A stretch of DNA of 64,000 bases, taken from Candidatus Poribacteria bacterium. Lineage in GTDB: Bacteria > Poribacteria > WGA-4E > GCA-2687025. The notes below the pieces were generated by a model, which was not told the DNA's origin, ran no database searches, and saw nothing but the letters and a program-made list of their open reading frames with translations. Within the stretch, counting starts at the first letter, position 1; each line of letters begins with the position of its first letter. A program made the position numbers and the translations under genes. This document shows, in pieces, positions 25,697 through 34,124 of the stretch. Location: assembly GCA_028818695.1 (NCBI GenBank), contig JAPPNK010000004.1, positions 62,001 to 126,000 on the forward strand, read 5' to 3'.

Positions 25697-26669
25697 GGGA
25701 GCTCTCCTTCTTGATCTCGTCTAACAGCTCGGAGATGGAGCGGCCGAACGCCGTATGGACAATCCGCCCCGCCTCTTCGCCTTGGCGCAACCCCTCTAAC
25801 AGCCGCGCCGGCATTTCGGCGTCCCCGCCGCGCAGGAGCATATCCCCCAGCGCCGCGCACTGCCGATACGCCGCTTTCGCCTCGCCGCGCGGGAGCGTCA
25901 TGAGCGGAAGGGACAGCTCCTCAAACGGGCGAAGACGCCCCTGCGCCGCGTCCTCCGCCAGCAGCTTCCGCTCCCACGCCATCATCGGTTTGGCAAACGC
26001 CTCGGCAAGCGCCTCCTCCAACCATGGCGGACAGCGTCCAGGCGCCGCCTCGTTCAACGCCGCATGGACAAACTCATGGCGGAGAAGCGAGACGAGCATG
26101 CCGATGTCCGGGTCGGCTCCGTGTAGAAAAAGAGCGACGCGGTTTCCGCGCGTCAAGCCCGCCGCCCAGATCGGAAGGTCCGCCCGGGAGGGCGACCGCG
26201 CCGGCGCCAGCTGAACGCGAAGTCCGCCTTGAACGCGGTATCCAAACGCGGCGGCAAAATCGCCCCATGCCAGACGCAGCGCATGCCGCGCCGTTTGCGC
26301 CAACTCAAGCGAGACGCCCGCCTCTGCGGACGCATGATAACTGGGAGCTTCGGAAGGGGCGGGTCGATCTAGGCTGCGGGCGAGAGATTCAAACGCCGCC
26401 TTCTCTTGAGAGACGCGGGCGTAACGGCGCAGAGCGGTCGGGTTGTTCGGCATGAGATCGAGCGCTTTGCGGAGAGCGTCCAGCGCGCCTCCCCATTCGC
26501 CGAGAATTTCCAGCGGCTTGGCAAGGTCAAGATAGGCGTTCAGGGGAGGATGTTCGCAGCGAAGAATCGCCGCCTGATAGGCCTCGGCGCTGCGCCGGTA
26601 TCTGCCCTGCCGATACGCCGAGGCCGCTTCGTTGAAAAGTTGCGCCGCTTCCGGATCAATCCCGCGCAA
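25686..26669 (-). CDS. TPR protein with HExxH (peptidase MA-like) domain
   Basis: 327 residues without a signal peptide. TPR-like helices occupy about residues 8-95 (FNEAASAYRQGRYRRSAEAY, LGEWGGALDALRKALDLMPN). The C-terminal half carries a zincin site RHEFVHAALNE (His198, Glu199, His202) followed by PPWLEEALAEAF, whose Glu is well placed as the third zinc ligand. This fits the peptidase MA family. Translation seems to start at TTG 26669, inside the end of the FHA gene by 14 bp, and no in-frame ATG lies near. It is the third gene of the sigma-FHA-peptidase-CPBP operon, suggesting a proteolytic signalling role. Confidence 0.7.
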   Translation of the reverse strand: MRGIDPEAAQLFNEAASAYRQGRYRRSAEAYQAAILRCEHPPLNAYLDLAKPLEILGEWGGALDALRKALDLMPNNPTALRRYARVSQEKAAFESLARSLDRPAPSEAPSYHASAEAGVSLELAQTARHALRLAWGDFAAAFGYRVQGGLRVQLAPARSPSRADLPIWAAGLTRGNRVALFLHGADPDIGMLVSLLRHEFVHAALNEAAPGRCPPWLEEALAEAFAKPMMAWERKLLAEDAAQGRLRPFEELSLPLMTLPRGEAKAAYRQCAALGDMLLRGGDAEMPARLLEGLRQGEEAGRIVHTAFGRSISELLDEIKKESSHAV

Positions 26670-27720
26670 TGCCGACGACGCGCAGTTTTGCTCCGCCCAT
26701 CTGAATCACCATTTCAGGGTCCAGCGCGATGGAGCCTTCGATGCGCTCCCCGTTCACAATGGAGCCGTTCCTGCTGTTCAGGTCGGTCAAATACACCTGC
26801 CCGTCCGACAGGTCGAAGCGGGCGTGCCGGCGCGACATGCGGTCGGAGCTGTCTTCTATGGGCATGGTCGACTGCGTTCGGCTTCTGCCGACGACCGCTT
26901 CGCTCAGATCGACGCAGTAACGGTCGCCATGCTCCGAGCTGAAGACGACGCGGGCGTATCCACGCATTTCCGATTCGATCTGCTCAACCCTCAGCTGCGT
27001 CCGCCCCATTCCGATGATATAGCCGACATCCAGCTGCGTCGGTTCATTGACCTGAACGCCGTTGACGGAGGTGCCGTTCTGGCTTCCGATGTCGGAGATG
27101 ACGGGTGAGCCGTCCAGCAGGAGGACGCGCGCGTGCCGTCTCGAAACCTGCGGGTCTCCCTCAATGAGCAGGGAGGAGGGGAAGGCTCGCCCGAAGACCG
27201 CCTCGTGGAGAATGATCTCCATTTCATGCGGCTCCATTCCGTCAAAGACCTCCAGCTGAATCGAGACCCGTTCCGAGCGGGCTGTCGAGGACGGGGAGTC
27301 GACCGCCGTTCCCGGCCGCGCGAAGGCGGAGGGATTGTCGATTGGCGGCGCGTCGGGGTAGGAGGTTTGCGCCAGCTCGCTGTCGGCGCCTGCGGGCATT
27401 GGAGCCGCGGCTTCGGCGAGACCCCATGCAGAGCGCTGCGCTTGCCGGTATCTGCGGAACTGCTCCAGAAGATAGACGCGCATCCGTTCATCGCGTTCAG
27501 CCGGCATGCCCTCTCCGTTCGATTCCGCTTTTACAGCGCGGTGGAGCAGCAGGACGGTTCGTTTCATCTCTTCAAACTCATGCTCGCCCGTCCATTTTTC
27601 AAGAGCGCTGCGTTCTTCGCGCGTCAATTCCGCGCCGGATAGATGGCGGGTGTACGCTTCGATAGCGTCCGCCATTTCTCGCTCTCTAAAATTCTGCGGG
27701 CGGTTATTCTTCATCTTCAT
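26656..27720 (-). CDS. Tandem-FHA protein, putative anti-sigma/regulatory partner
   Basis: 354 residues. The N-terminal 95 residues are helical (IEAYTRHLSGAELTREERSA, RMRVYLLEQFRRYRQ) and resemble in layout the sigma-binding helices of anti-sigma factors, although no zinc motif or membrane segment is present. A low-complexity linker follows. Two FHA domains come next: about 150-248 with GRAF, SRRH (193-196) and QNGTSVNG, and about 258-352 with GRSR, SRRH (296-299) and RNGSIVNG. Both keep the Arg/Ser/His/Asn residues that bind phosphothreonine. It is 83 bp downstream of the ECF sigma gene. A phospho-dependent control of sigma activity is inferred from context. Confidence 0.75.
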   Translation of the reverse strand: MKMKNNRPQNFREREMADAIEAYTRHLSGAELTREERSALEKWTGEHEFEEMKRTVLLLHRAVKAESNGEGMPAERDERMRVYLLEQFRRYRQAQRSAWGLAEAAAPMPAGADSELAQTSYPDAPPIDNPSAFARPGTAVDSPSSTARSERVSIQLEVFDGMEPHEMEIILHEAVFGRAFPSSLLIEGDPQVSRRHARVLLLDGSPVISDIGSQNGTSVNGVQVNEPTQLDVGYIIGMGRTQLRVEQIESEMRGYARVVFSSEHGDRYCVDLSEAVVGRSRTQSTMPIEDSSDRMSRRHARFDLSDGQVYLTDLNSRNGSIVNGERIEGSIALDPEMVIQMGGAKLRVVGIARD

Positions 27721-27803
27721 CGTCTCCCTCCATATCTCGTTTGCCGGAGAGTTTCTGCGTTCCGATAAACTTTAATGAGGCAACTCTTCAAAATTGACAA
27801 CTC

Positions 27804-28460
27804 CTAGATATCGTTCGGGCTTAATCCTCGGCGGCGCAGTATTTTCTGCCACTCAGCCAGCCCGCGGTGTATCCACACCTTGACCGTATTTTCTTTTTGA
27901 CCCATCGCCTCCGCTATTTCGGCGATGCTCATCTCTTTCAAATGACGCAGCTTCACCGCTTCCCGATGATTTTCTTTCTGCACCATCTCAAGCGATTCGA
28001 CGATCAAGTTCATGCGCTCCTCCGCTTCAAGCAGCTCGTCCGGGAGGGGGCGTTCGTCCGGATATCGATGCAGCATCTCTTCGCCGTCTTCGTCTCCGTA
28101 GGCAAGGCGCTCGCGCGAACGCAGCTTCGTGTTTTTGCGAAGAATATCCAGAGCCGCGTTGGTCGCAATTTTGCTAATCCAGGACGAAAACTTGCCGATG
28201 CGCGGGTCCCAAAGATGGCTCCTTTGCCAGATGCGCATGAACGTGTTTTGCGAAGCCTCCTCGGCGTCCTCATGATTCTTCAAGACCTGATACACGCGCG
28301 AATAAATTTGCCGCCGATAGCGCTCATAAACATAGTTGAAGCCGGCCTCGTCGCCATTCTGCAGAGCCTGAAGCCACCAAAGATCCTCCTCTTCCTGGGT
28401 AGGATTGGAAGGTTGCTCTTTCATTGAAACGCCCGATACGGATGAAGATTTAGCCGACAT
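27804..28460 (-). CDS. ECF-type RNA polymerase sigma factor
   Basis: A 218-residue sigma-70 family protein. Region 2 runs from about residue 40 to 110 (YERYRRQIYSRVYQVLKNHE, DAEEASQNTFMRIWQRS, FSSWISKIATNAALDILRK), and region 4 from about 150 to 210 (REAVKLRHLKEMSIAEIAEA, KENTVKVWIHRGLAEWQKIL). There is no region 3. It heads a minus-strand operon with the FHA, peptidase and CPBP genes. ATG 28460 is preceded by AGGAAAGGG. A candidate ECF promoter lies immediately upstream, so autoregulation is plausible. It is divergent from a TPR lipoprotein gene 100 bp away. Confidence 0.9.
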   Translation of the reverse strand: MSAKSSSVSGVSMKEQPSNPTQEEEDLWWLQALQNGDEAGFNYVYERYRRQIYSRVYQVLKNHEDAEEASQNTFMRIWQRSHLWDPRIGKFSSWISKIATNAALDILRKNTKLRSRERLAYGDEDGEEMLHRYPDERPLPDELLEAEERMNLIVESLEMVQKENHREAVKLRHLKEMSIAEIAEAMGQKENTVKVWIHRGLAEWQKILRRRGLSPNDI

Positions 28461-28483
28461 AAGATACCCTTTCCTGATGTCTA

Positions 28484-28512
28484 TAGAACGCCTTTGCCCC
28501 CGCGCAAGTTAC
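28484..28512 (-). promoter_or_regulatory. Candidate ECF-type promoter of the sigma/FHA operon
   Basis: On the minus strand GTAACTT (28506-28512) and GTTCTA (28484-28489) are 16 bp apart, close to the general ECF pattern GGAACTT-N16/17-GTCTA. It would give a leader of about 17 bases, consistent with self-activation by the sigma factor. Confidence 0.45.
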
Positions 28513-28560
28513 GTCGAATCATACCTCGACCGGTTGCGCCGCGCAAAGATTGGAGGCACC

Positions 28561-29271
28561 ATGAAAGCCCGTATTGTTCACGCTTCCACTTCGAGCGACG
28601 CGATGAAAAACGCCGTTCATAGACATGCCGCTGCGCTTCTGGCGATTCTGTTGGCTCCGCTGTTTGCGTCGGGCTGCGGAGACGCTTATCAACATGCGAA
28701 GCAAGGCGCCGAACGGTATCAAAAAGGGGAGTACGCCGCCGCCGCCGACCAGTATCAGCGCGCCGTAAATGAAACGAAGCTCGGCTCCAGCGCCGAAATA
28801 CAGACGCGGTATAATCTTGGGACGGCTCGACTGGCAAATAAAAACGCGCGGCAGGCAGCCGAGGCGCTCTCCTACGCCGCGCGGCGAGCCGACCATCCCG
28901 TCAGCCCCCATGCGCGGTATAACCTTGGAAACGCGCTCTACGCCATGCGCAGATACGCCGACGCGGTTGACGCCTACGCCGCCTATCTCAAGCAGCGTCC
29001 AGACGACCGGGACGCCAAACACAACCTGGAACTCGCCCTGAAACAGCTGGAGCAGCCTTCTTCTGTCGGCGATCAACCGAACGACCGAAGCCCCAGACCC
29101 GACATGAGCGAAACGGCGCGCGACCGGCCGGCGCCTCTTCGGGACGGCAACCTTGACCGCCAGGAGGCGCGCCGCCTGCTGCAGATGCTCGGGCAGGACA
29201 GCCCTGGACAGCAGGCAAGGCGCCTGCGGAGCATGGTTCCCCCCAGACGGTTCGTTGAAAAGGACTGGTGA
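28561..29271 (+). CDS. TPR lipoprotein, BatC-like
   Basis: A 236-residue protein. A long n-region is followed by HRHAAALLAILLAPLFASGC, a lipoprotein signal with lipobox ASGC. Three to four TPR-like units follow (YQKGEYAAAADQYQRAVNET, YNLGTARLANKNARQAAEAL, YNLGNALYAMRRYADAVDAY, DDRDAKHNLELALKQLE). The C-terminus is polar and ends QARRLRSMVPPRRFVEKDW. TPR proteins of the Bat (aerotolerance) clusters end similarly with an EKDW-type tail; the other bat genes are not here. GGAGG before ATG 28561 sets the start. The next gene starts in a TGATG overlap. Confidence 0.68.
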   Translation: MKARIVHASTSSDAMKNAVHRHAAALLAILLAPLFASGCGDAYQHAKQGAERYQKGEYAAAADQYQRAVNETKLGSSAEIQTRYNLGTARLANKNARQAAEALSYAARRADHPVSPHARYNLGNALYAMRRYADAVDAYAAYLKQRPDDRDAKHNLELALKQLEQPSSVGDQPNDRSPRPDMSETARDRPAPLRDGNLDRQEARRLLQMLGQDSPGQQARRLRSMVPPRRFVEKDW

Positions 29272-30281
29272 TGCGCGCCGGGGCTTGCGGGCTTCTTTGG
29301 GCGGCTCTCGTCTGCTTTCTTGGCTGTCATGAGGAGGCGCCGTCGCGGACGGTCGGCGTACTTTCCTTCACGCGCGAAAGTCCTGTGAACGCGGCTGTTG
29401 AACGGGAGTTGATCAAATACGCGGAGGAGCAAGACGTCCGCGCCGTCTGGATCGACGAGGACGATTTTGAGCCTGATTTGACGCGCGAACAGAGCGTCCG
29501 GCGCGCCCTTCATAAGATGCTCAATAAGGAGCAGATTGAGGCGCTCATTTTGCGCCAAGCGGATCCAAAATATGCGGAGCGTATACTACAGACTTGCGGG
29601 AGCGACATGCCCGTTCTTTTTTTAGACACGCTTCCGCCCGATCTGGCTGTGGACGGATTTGTGACGGTCGATTACAGGTCGGCGGGGCGGGAGGCGGCTG
29701 AGTACGCTCTTCAACAGGCGCATCGGCGGCGCAAAGTTGAACGGATTCTGAACGCTGTCGTTGTGGAGGGTCCGCGCGGCAACCAAGAGGATCGGCTCGC
29801 GGCGGCCGGCATCTACAGCGTTCTGGACGACGACCCGAATGTGCGCATTGTGGCGCGGTATTCGCCGAAAGATCCGTCGGACGCCTTCAGGTTCGTCAGT
29901 TATGAGCTTCAGAAATACGCGGACAACATCCAGATTCTGCTGTCCGCCGATCCGGAGTTTGGGTCTGCCGCCGTGTTTGCGGCGGCCGCGCGCGGCTCCG
30001 CCAACGCTATCGAATCGGCAAGCGTCGGCTCCAGCCGAGAGACGAGTCGGCGTATTCGGTCGGGCGAACATGATCTAGACATCGACACGATGCCTGCAGC
30101 CGCGGCGCAGCGCGCGCTGGAGATCGCGCTCCAGCTTGTTAACGATGAAAGTCCGCCCCCGGACGCCTTCACGCGCCAAGGTCCGCTGTTGACGGCGACC
30201 TACTACGCGCCGCGCCGGCGCATCACCATCGACAACGTCTCGGAAATGTTCGCTATCTGGCCGAATCTGTCGGAGGAGTAG
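29271..30281 (+). CDS. Sugar-type periplasmic binding lipoprotein
   Basis: A 336-residue lipoprotein (ACGLLWAALVCFLGC lipobox) with the type I periplasmic-binding fold: TVGVLSFTRESPVNAAVERELIK, MLNKEQIEALILRQADP, MPVLFLDT, VDYRSAGREAAEYALQQA, GPRGNQEDRLAAAGIYSVLD and DNIQILLSADPEFG. This order matches the Peripla_BP/RbsB family, which binds sugars or related small ligands. No ABC permease is adjacent, so it may be a sensor. The last 29 bp overlap the convergent TauE/SafE gene. The start may be ATG 29271 or GTG 29268. Confidence 0.72.
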   Translation: MRAGACGLLWAALVCFLGCHEEAPSRTVGVLSFTRESPVNAAVERELIKYAEEQDVRAVWIDEDDFEPDLTREQSVRRALHKMLNKEQIEALILRQADPKYAERILQTCGSDMPVLFLDTLPPDLAVDGFVTVDYRSAGREAAEYALQQAHRRRKVERILNAVVVEGPRGNQEDRLAAAGIYSVLDDDPNVRIVARYSPKDPSDAFRFVSYELQKYADNIQILLSADPEFGSAAVFAAAARGSANAIESASVGSSRETSRRIRSGEHDLDIDTMPAAAAQRALEIALQLVNDESPPPDAFTRQGPLLTATYYAPRRRITIDNVSEMFAIWPNLSEE

Positions 30282-31086
30282 CGGCGGGCGCCGGTTTTGG
30301 AGAACGTACCAGCTTCCAGCCCATTGCCGCGACCGCTATCAACGACGCCAGAATGAACCCGTCCACCCTGTCGCCGCCGAGCGCCGCATTGACCCCCTTT
30401 CCCGCCAAGAGTCCCAGCGCGAGCGTCGGCAGCATGCGCGGTATGAGCCGCATCGTTTCGCGCGTCATCAGCCCCGCCTGCCGGTAGGTTCCCATTTTGA
30501 GCGCGTTCAGGCAGAGGAACAGGATCGTCATGGTGCCGACCAGCGCCGTGTTCATGTTCTCTTTTGGGAGAACGGCGAGAAAGTAGATTGTGGAGACGAC
30601 CCCGCCCACATGCCCGATGGTTGAAAACACGCCGACAGCAAACCCGACGACCAGCCCGATCAGCGCGGACGACCAGCCCCATGCGAGCGCTCCCGGCGCC
30701 CATTCCGGCCAGATCAGCTGCTGCGCCAGCTGCGCCGGGGCGAATGTGAGGGCGAGGATTCCGAGCGTTTTTTTCACCCAGTAATCCGAGAGGCGCGCGA
30801 GCGCGCGCGTCGCCATGAAGGTCCCGACAACGCCGCCGGGCAGCAGCCAGAGGCCCGCCGTCAAATCCCACATTCCCCAATACATGCCGATATTGACGAT
30901 GTCGGTTATCAGCAGGAGCGGCAGCGCGAGCGCGACGCTGCGCTTTGCCGGCATGACAAGCGCGAGCAGCGGCGTCGCAACGAGGCCGACCGCGCCGCCG
31001 AAGCCCGCCTTCGCAAAGCCGATATAAAACGCGGCGCCCCATAGCACAGCGCGCCGTTTCGCGTCCTGTTTCAAGCCCGCCGTCAA
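30253..31086 (-). CDS. TauE/SafE family sulfite/organic-anion exporter
   Basis: A 277-residue membrane protein with about eight hydrophobic helices and the two-fold TauE pattern: FYIGFAKAGFGGAVGLVATPLLAL near the N-terminus and GFAVGVFSTIGHVGGVVSTIYFLA near the middle. Members move sulfite, sulfoacetate or similar anions. Translation probably begins at TTG 31086, overlapping the SDR stop (TTGA). It ends a three-gene operon with the TIM-barrel and SDR genes, which suggests export or uptake of the small acid those enzymes handle, but no substrate is evident. Confidence 0.82.
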   Translation of the reverse strand: MTAGLKQDAKRRAVLWGAAFYIGFAKAGFGGAVGLVATPLLALVMPAKRSVALALPLLLITDIVNIGMYWGMWDLTAGLWLLPGGVVGTFMATRALARLSDYWVKKTLGILALTFAPAQLAQQLIWPEWAPGALAWGWSSALIGLVVGFAVGVFSTIGHVGGVVSTIYFLAVLPKENMNTALVGTMTILFLCLNALKMGTYRQAGLMTRETMRLIPRMLPTLALGLLAGKGVNAALGGDRVDGFILASLIAVAAMGWKLVRSPKPAPAATPPTDSAR

Positions 31087-31874
31087 AGAAGCGATTTCAC
31101 GGCGCCGCCGTCCACCTGTATCGTCGCGCCGGTGATGTAGCTCGCCGCCTCGGACGCCAAAAAGACGGCGGCGTTCGCAAACTCGGCAGGCTCGCCGAGG
31201 CGCCCCATCGGGATGGTCGCCTTGAGCGCCTCCGCCTCTTCTTCAGGGCTGGTTCCGTTGGCGGCGGCGCGCGCCTGCGTCAATTCAACGATGCGGTCGG
31301 TGTAGATAATGCCGGGGCAGAGATTGTTGACCGTGACGTTGTACGGCGCGAGCGCGGTCGCAGCCGTCTTGGCGAAGGCGACGACCGCCGCGCGCGCCGT
31401 GTTCGACAAGATCAGATTGTCCATCGGCTGCTTGACGGAAAGGGAGGTCATGTTGACGATGCGCCCCCATCGCCGTTCCTTCATTTCAGGCGCGGCGTCC
31501 CGTATCAGGTTGACGGCGCTCATCAATGTCAGGCGGTGGGCGAGGTCGTAGCTTTCCGCGGGCGTTTCGTCGAACCCGCCTGGGGGCGGTCCGCCGGCGT
31601 TTGTCACGAGGATGTCGATCTGTCCGAAGGCGGCGCGCGTTTCAGCTAGAAAGCGGCGCGCGTCTTCTGGGACGGACACATCCGCCGCGGTCGCGTGGAC
31701 GGGCGCGCCTGTTTCGCGGGCGATCTCCTCCGCGGCGGCGCGTATGTTCTCTTCGCTGCGCGAGCAGACCGCCACCTGCGCGCCCTCTTGAGCCAAGCCG
31801 AAAGCGACGGCGCGCCCCAAGCCTCGGCTGGACGCGCAGACCGCCGCCGTTTTGCCGTTCAATCCAAGATACAA
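31083..31874 (-). CDS. Short-chain dehydrogenase/reductase lacking the YxxxK pair
   Basis: A 263-residue SDR. Cofactor loop CASSRGLGRAVAFGLA replaces the usual TGxxxGxG start. ILVTNAGGPPPGGF covers the NNAG position, VNMTSLSVKQPMDNLILSNTARAAV covers the active-site Ser region, and VNNLCPGIIYTD and ITGATIQVDGG close the fold. The usual Tyr-x-x-x-Lys is replaced by Leu/Asn...Arg (LILSNTARA), a feature of an atypical FabG-like SDR subgroup. Catalysis by the standard mechanism is therefore doubtful. The start is read as TTG 31874 with GGAG upstream. It lies 4 bp after the TIM-barrel gene. Confidence 0.78.
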   Translation of the reverse strand: MYLGLNGKTAAVCASSRGLGRAVAFGLAQEGAQVAVCSRSEENIRAAAEEIARETGAPVHATAADVSVPEDARRFLAETRAAFGQIDILVTNAGGPPPGGFDETPAESYDLAHRLTLMSAVNLIRDAAPEMKERRWGRIVNMTSLSVKQPMDNLILSNTARAAVVAFAKTAATALAPYNVTVNNLCPGIIYTDRIVELTQARAAANGTSPEEEAEALKATIPMGRLGEPAEFANAAVFLASEAASYITGATIQVDGGAVKSLL

Positions 31875-31878
31875 CGCT

Positions 31879-32724
31879 TCACTCCATCAACGCCTTTTTG
31901 AGATAATCGCCGCTCAACAGAAAACCGAGCGGACGCCGATCGCCGCTGAACGAGCTGTCCTCATGCTCAATGACGATGTTGCCGTCCCAGCCGAGCTCAT
32001 AAAACAGGGCGAAGAAGCCTTGCCAGTCGAACCGCGCGAAGCCTGGCAGGCGGTAGCGCCACCAGCCGCGCCCCCATGTCCCAGAACGCTTGACCCGTTC
32101 CTCGTTGATCTCGGTGTCTTTGGCGTGGATGATGTGGATGCGGTCGATGAACTCGCGCGCGGCGGCGAAGCTGTCGATGCCCTGCCAGATGAAATGGGAC
32201 GGGTCAAACTCAAGACCGATGCGCTTCGACGGAACCGCTTCCAGCATGAGCGCGATCGATTCGGCGGTGACGGCTAGGTTTCCGCCGTCGCCGTAAGGTC
32301 CGCGTCCGCCCGGCCAGTTTTCAAAGGCGATGTTGACCCCCTTCTGCTCGGCGATGTCGGCGACGGGGCTGTACACTTCCTTGAACATGGCGACATTCGC
32401 TTCAAGGCTCTGGGACGGGTCGTATCCCATCGGCGCCGCGCCGGTCAGGACGGCTCCGTCAAACTGCAGCGCCATGTCCATGAGCCGCGACATTTTATCC
32501 AGCTCCGCCGGCATCTGCTCCTTCGCCGTCCGTATGGAGGGACCGAGAACCATGAAGGAGGAGGCGAACAGGCTGTATTCGTCTAGAAGCGCCTTCGCTT
32601 GTTTGCGCTGCTCAGGGTCGTCGATCCATCCCGCCGCGCCGCCGATTTCGAGACATTCAAACGGTCCCTGTTTGGCGAGTTTGAGCGCGTCTTCCGAAAA
32701 CGGCGTCAAAAATCCGAGCTTCAT
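31879..32724 (-). CDS. Xylose isomerase-like TIM-barrel sugar isomerase/epimerase
   Basis: A 281-residue AP-endonuclease-2-like TIM barrel: MKLGFLTPFSEDALKLA, FECLEIGG, NIAFENWPGG, IGLEFDPSHFIWQGID, IHIIHAKDTEIN and GNIVIEHEDSSF. The Glu/Asp/His/Glu metal site is recognisable at ENWP, FDPSH, HAKD and IEHED. Such enzymes isomerise or epimerise keto-sugars and inositol derivatives. It is first in the operon with the SDR and the TauE/SafE transporter. The exact substrate cannot be assigned. Confidence 0.82.
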   Translation of the reverse strand: MKLGFLTPFSEDALKLAKQGPFECLEIGGAAGWIDDPEQRKQAKALLDEYSLFASSFMVLGPSIRTAKEQMPAELDKMSRLMDMALQFDGAVLTGAAPMGYDPSQSLEANVAMFKEVYSPVADIAEQKGVNIAFENWPGGRGPYGDGGNLAVTAESIALMLEAVPSKRIGLEFDPSHFIWQGIDSFAAAREFIDRIHIIHAKDTEINEERVKRSGTWGRGWWRYRLPGFARFDWQGFFALFYELGWDGNIVIEHEDSSFSGDRRPLGFLLSGDYLKKALME

Positions 32725-32852
32725 ACGATCATTCTCCAGATGAAATTATGCCTCCAAATCTTACCGCAGCGCAGTTGCCTTTGCAACCAAACGCCGCTAT
32801 ACTTCATCATGGTTTAACCGCCAATGAACGGTATGAAATGAGAGGATGCCCG

Positions 32853-33470
32853 ATGCGTCATTCATGGAGAATTGCAGCGGCCGTTGTTGCCGTATGTCTC
32901 GTTTTTGCTTCTGCCGCAACGGCTCAGGATCCGGTTAATATGATCGAGAACCCTGGCTTTGAGGACGGCGTTCTGCTGCCGTGGAACAAATACGGGGCTG
33001 ACGCCACAACGACCATCGTCGGAAGGCCGGATGTCCATACGGGCAGACACGCGCTCAAAATCGATGTCGCCGGTCCGGGCGAGAATTTCTGGAGCGCAGG
33101 GCTGCAGTATAAGCCTGTCGGCGTTGTCTTTGAAGAAGGCGTCCTTTACACATGGGCGTTCTTCGCCAAGTCGGACCCGCCGGTGGAGATCAACATCAAA
33201 CCGGAGCTGGCGCAGGACCCGTGGACGGCATACGGGGCAAAACGCGCATTTCTCGTTGAAGAGTACCAGGAGTATTGGACAGAATGGACGGCTCCGATCG
33301 ATGTGAATCCTGCGTCGCTCACGCTGCATATTCAGTTCGATAAATCGACGATCTGGATCGACGACGCGCGCTGGTATGAGGGAGATTATGTACCCTTCGA
33401 CGGAGAGCCGCAGTCGGTCGATCCGAGCGGCAAGGCGGCGGCCGTCTGGGCGTCGCTCAAAGCGCGGTAA
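32853..33470 (+). CDS. Secreted CBM4/9-like protein, paralog 1
   Basis: A 205-residue exported protein: signal peptide ending FASAATAQ, then one carbohydrate-binding-module 4/9-like jellyroll beginning NMIENPGFEDGVLLPWNKYG with the conserved YTWAFFAKSDPPVEINIKPE core. The C-terminal tail is VDPSGKAAAVWASLKAR. CBM4/9 modules bind glucans or other polysaccharides; here the module stands alone with no catalytic domain. First of three tandem paralogs with strong Shine-Dalgarno sequences and short gaps, likely one operon. ATG 32853 is chosen over an upstream ATG because the signal peptide starts there. Confidence 0.78.
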   Translation: MRHSWRIAAAVVAVCLVFASAATAQDPVNMIENPGFEDGVLLPWNKYGADATTTIVGRPDVHTGRHALKIDVAGPGENFWSAGLQYKPVGVVFEEGVLYTWAFFAKSDPPVEINIKPELAQDPWTAYGAKRAFLVEEYQEYWTEWTAPIDVNPASLTLHIQFDKSTIWIDDARWYEGDYVPFDGEPQSVDPSGKAAAVWASLKAR

Positions 33471-33509
33471 ACTTGCATTCAACTCAAACAAAACCTCAGG
33501 AAGGAGCAT

Positions 33510-34103
33510 ATGCGGCATTTCAAACTCATCGCTTTGGCGGCTTTTGTCGTCGCAGGAACCGCTTTTGCGCAGGAAAATATGATTGAAAACGCGGGCTTTG
33601 AAGACGGCGTCATGGAGCCTTGGAGCGTATACGGCGCCGCCGCAGCCAACATCGTTAAAAACGATGCCCATAGCGGCGACTATGCCTTGAAAATCGACAT
33701 CCCAGCTCCCGGCGCCAATTTCTGGGACTCGGGGCTGCAGTACAAGCCCGCAGGCGTCATCTTTGAAGACGGCATCGACTACACATGGGCGTTCTTCGCT
33801 AAATCGGACCCGCCGGTGGAGATCAACATCAAACCGGAGCTGGCGGTCGATCCGTGGACGGCACACGGCGAAAAACGCGCCTTTCTCACCGAAGAGTATC
33901 AGGAGTTCTGGACCGAATGGACGGTTCCGGCGCCTGTGAATCCCGCCTCCCTCACCCTTCATATCCAATTTGATCAAGCGTCGCTCTGGTTCGATGACGC
34001 GCGCTGGTATGAAGGCGCGTACGAACCTTTCGGCGGAGAGCCGCAATCCGTCGACCCGAACGGCAAAGCTGCGGCAACATGGGCGTCTTTGAAAGCCCAA
34101 TAA
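33510..34103 (+). CDS. Secreted CBM4/9-like protein, paralog 2
   Basis: 197 residues, close to paralog 1 throughout: signal MRHFKLIALAAFVVAGTAFA, ENMIENAGFEDGVMEPWSVY, YTWAFFAKSDPPVEINIKPE, LTLHIQFDQASLWFDDARWY and tail VDPNGKAAATWASLKAQ. AGGAAGGAG stands before the ATG. The three copies keep the aromatic and acidic positions that line CBM4/9 grooves but vary in the first 60 residues, so ligand preference may differ. Confidence 0.78.
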   Translation: MRHFKLIALAAFVVAGTAFAQENMIENAGFEDGVMEPWSVYGAAAANIVKNDAHSGDYALKIDIPAPGANFWDSGLQYKPAGVIFEDGIDYTWAFFAKSDPPVEINIKPELAVDPWTAHGEKRAFLTEEYQEFWTEWTVPAPVNPASLTLHIQFDQASLWFDDARWYEGAYEPFGGEPQSVDPNGKAAATWASLKAQ

Positions 34104-34124
34104 TCGTGACAACCTGGAGAACAT

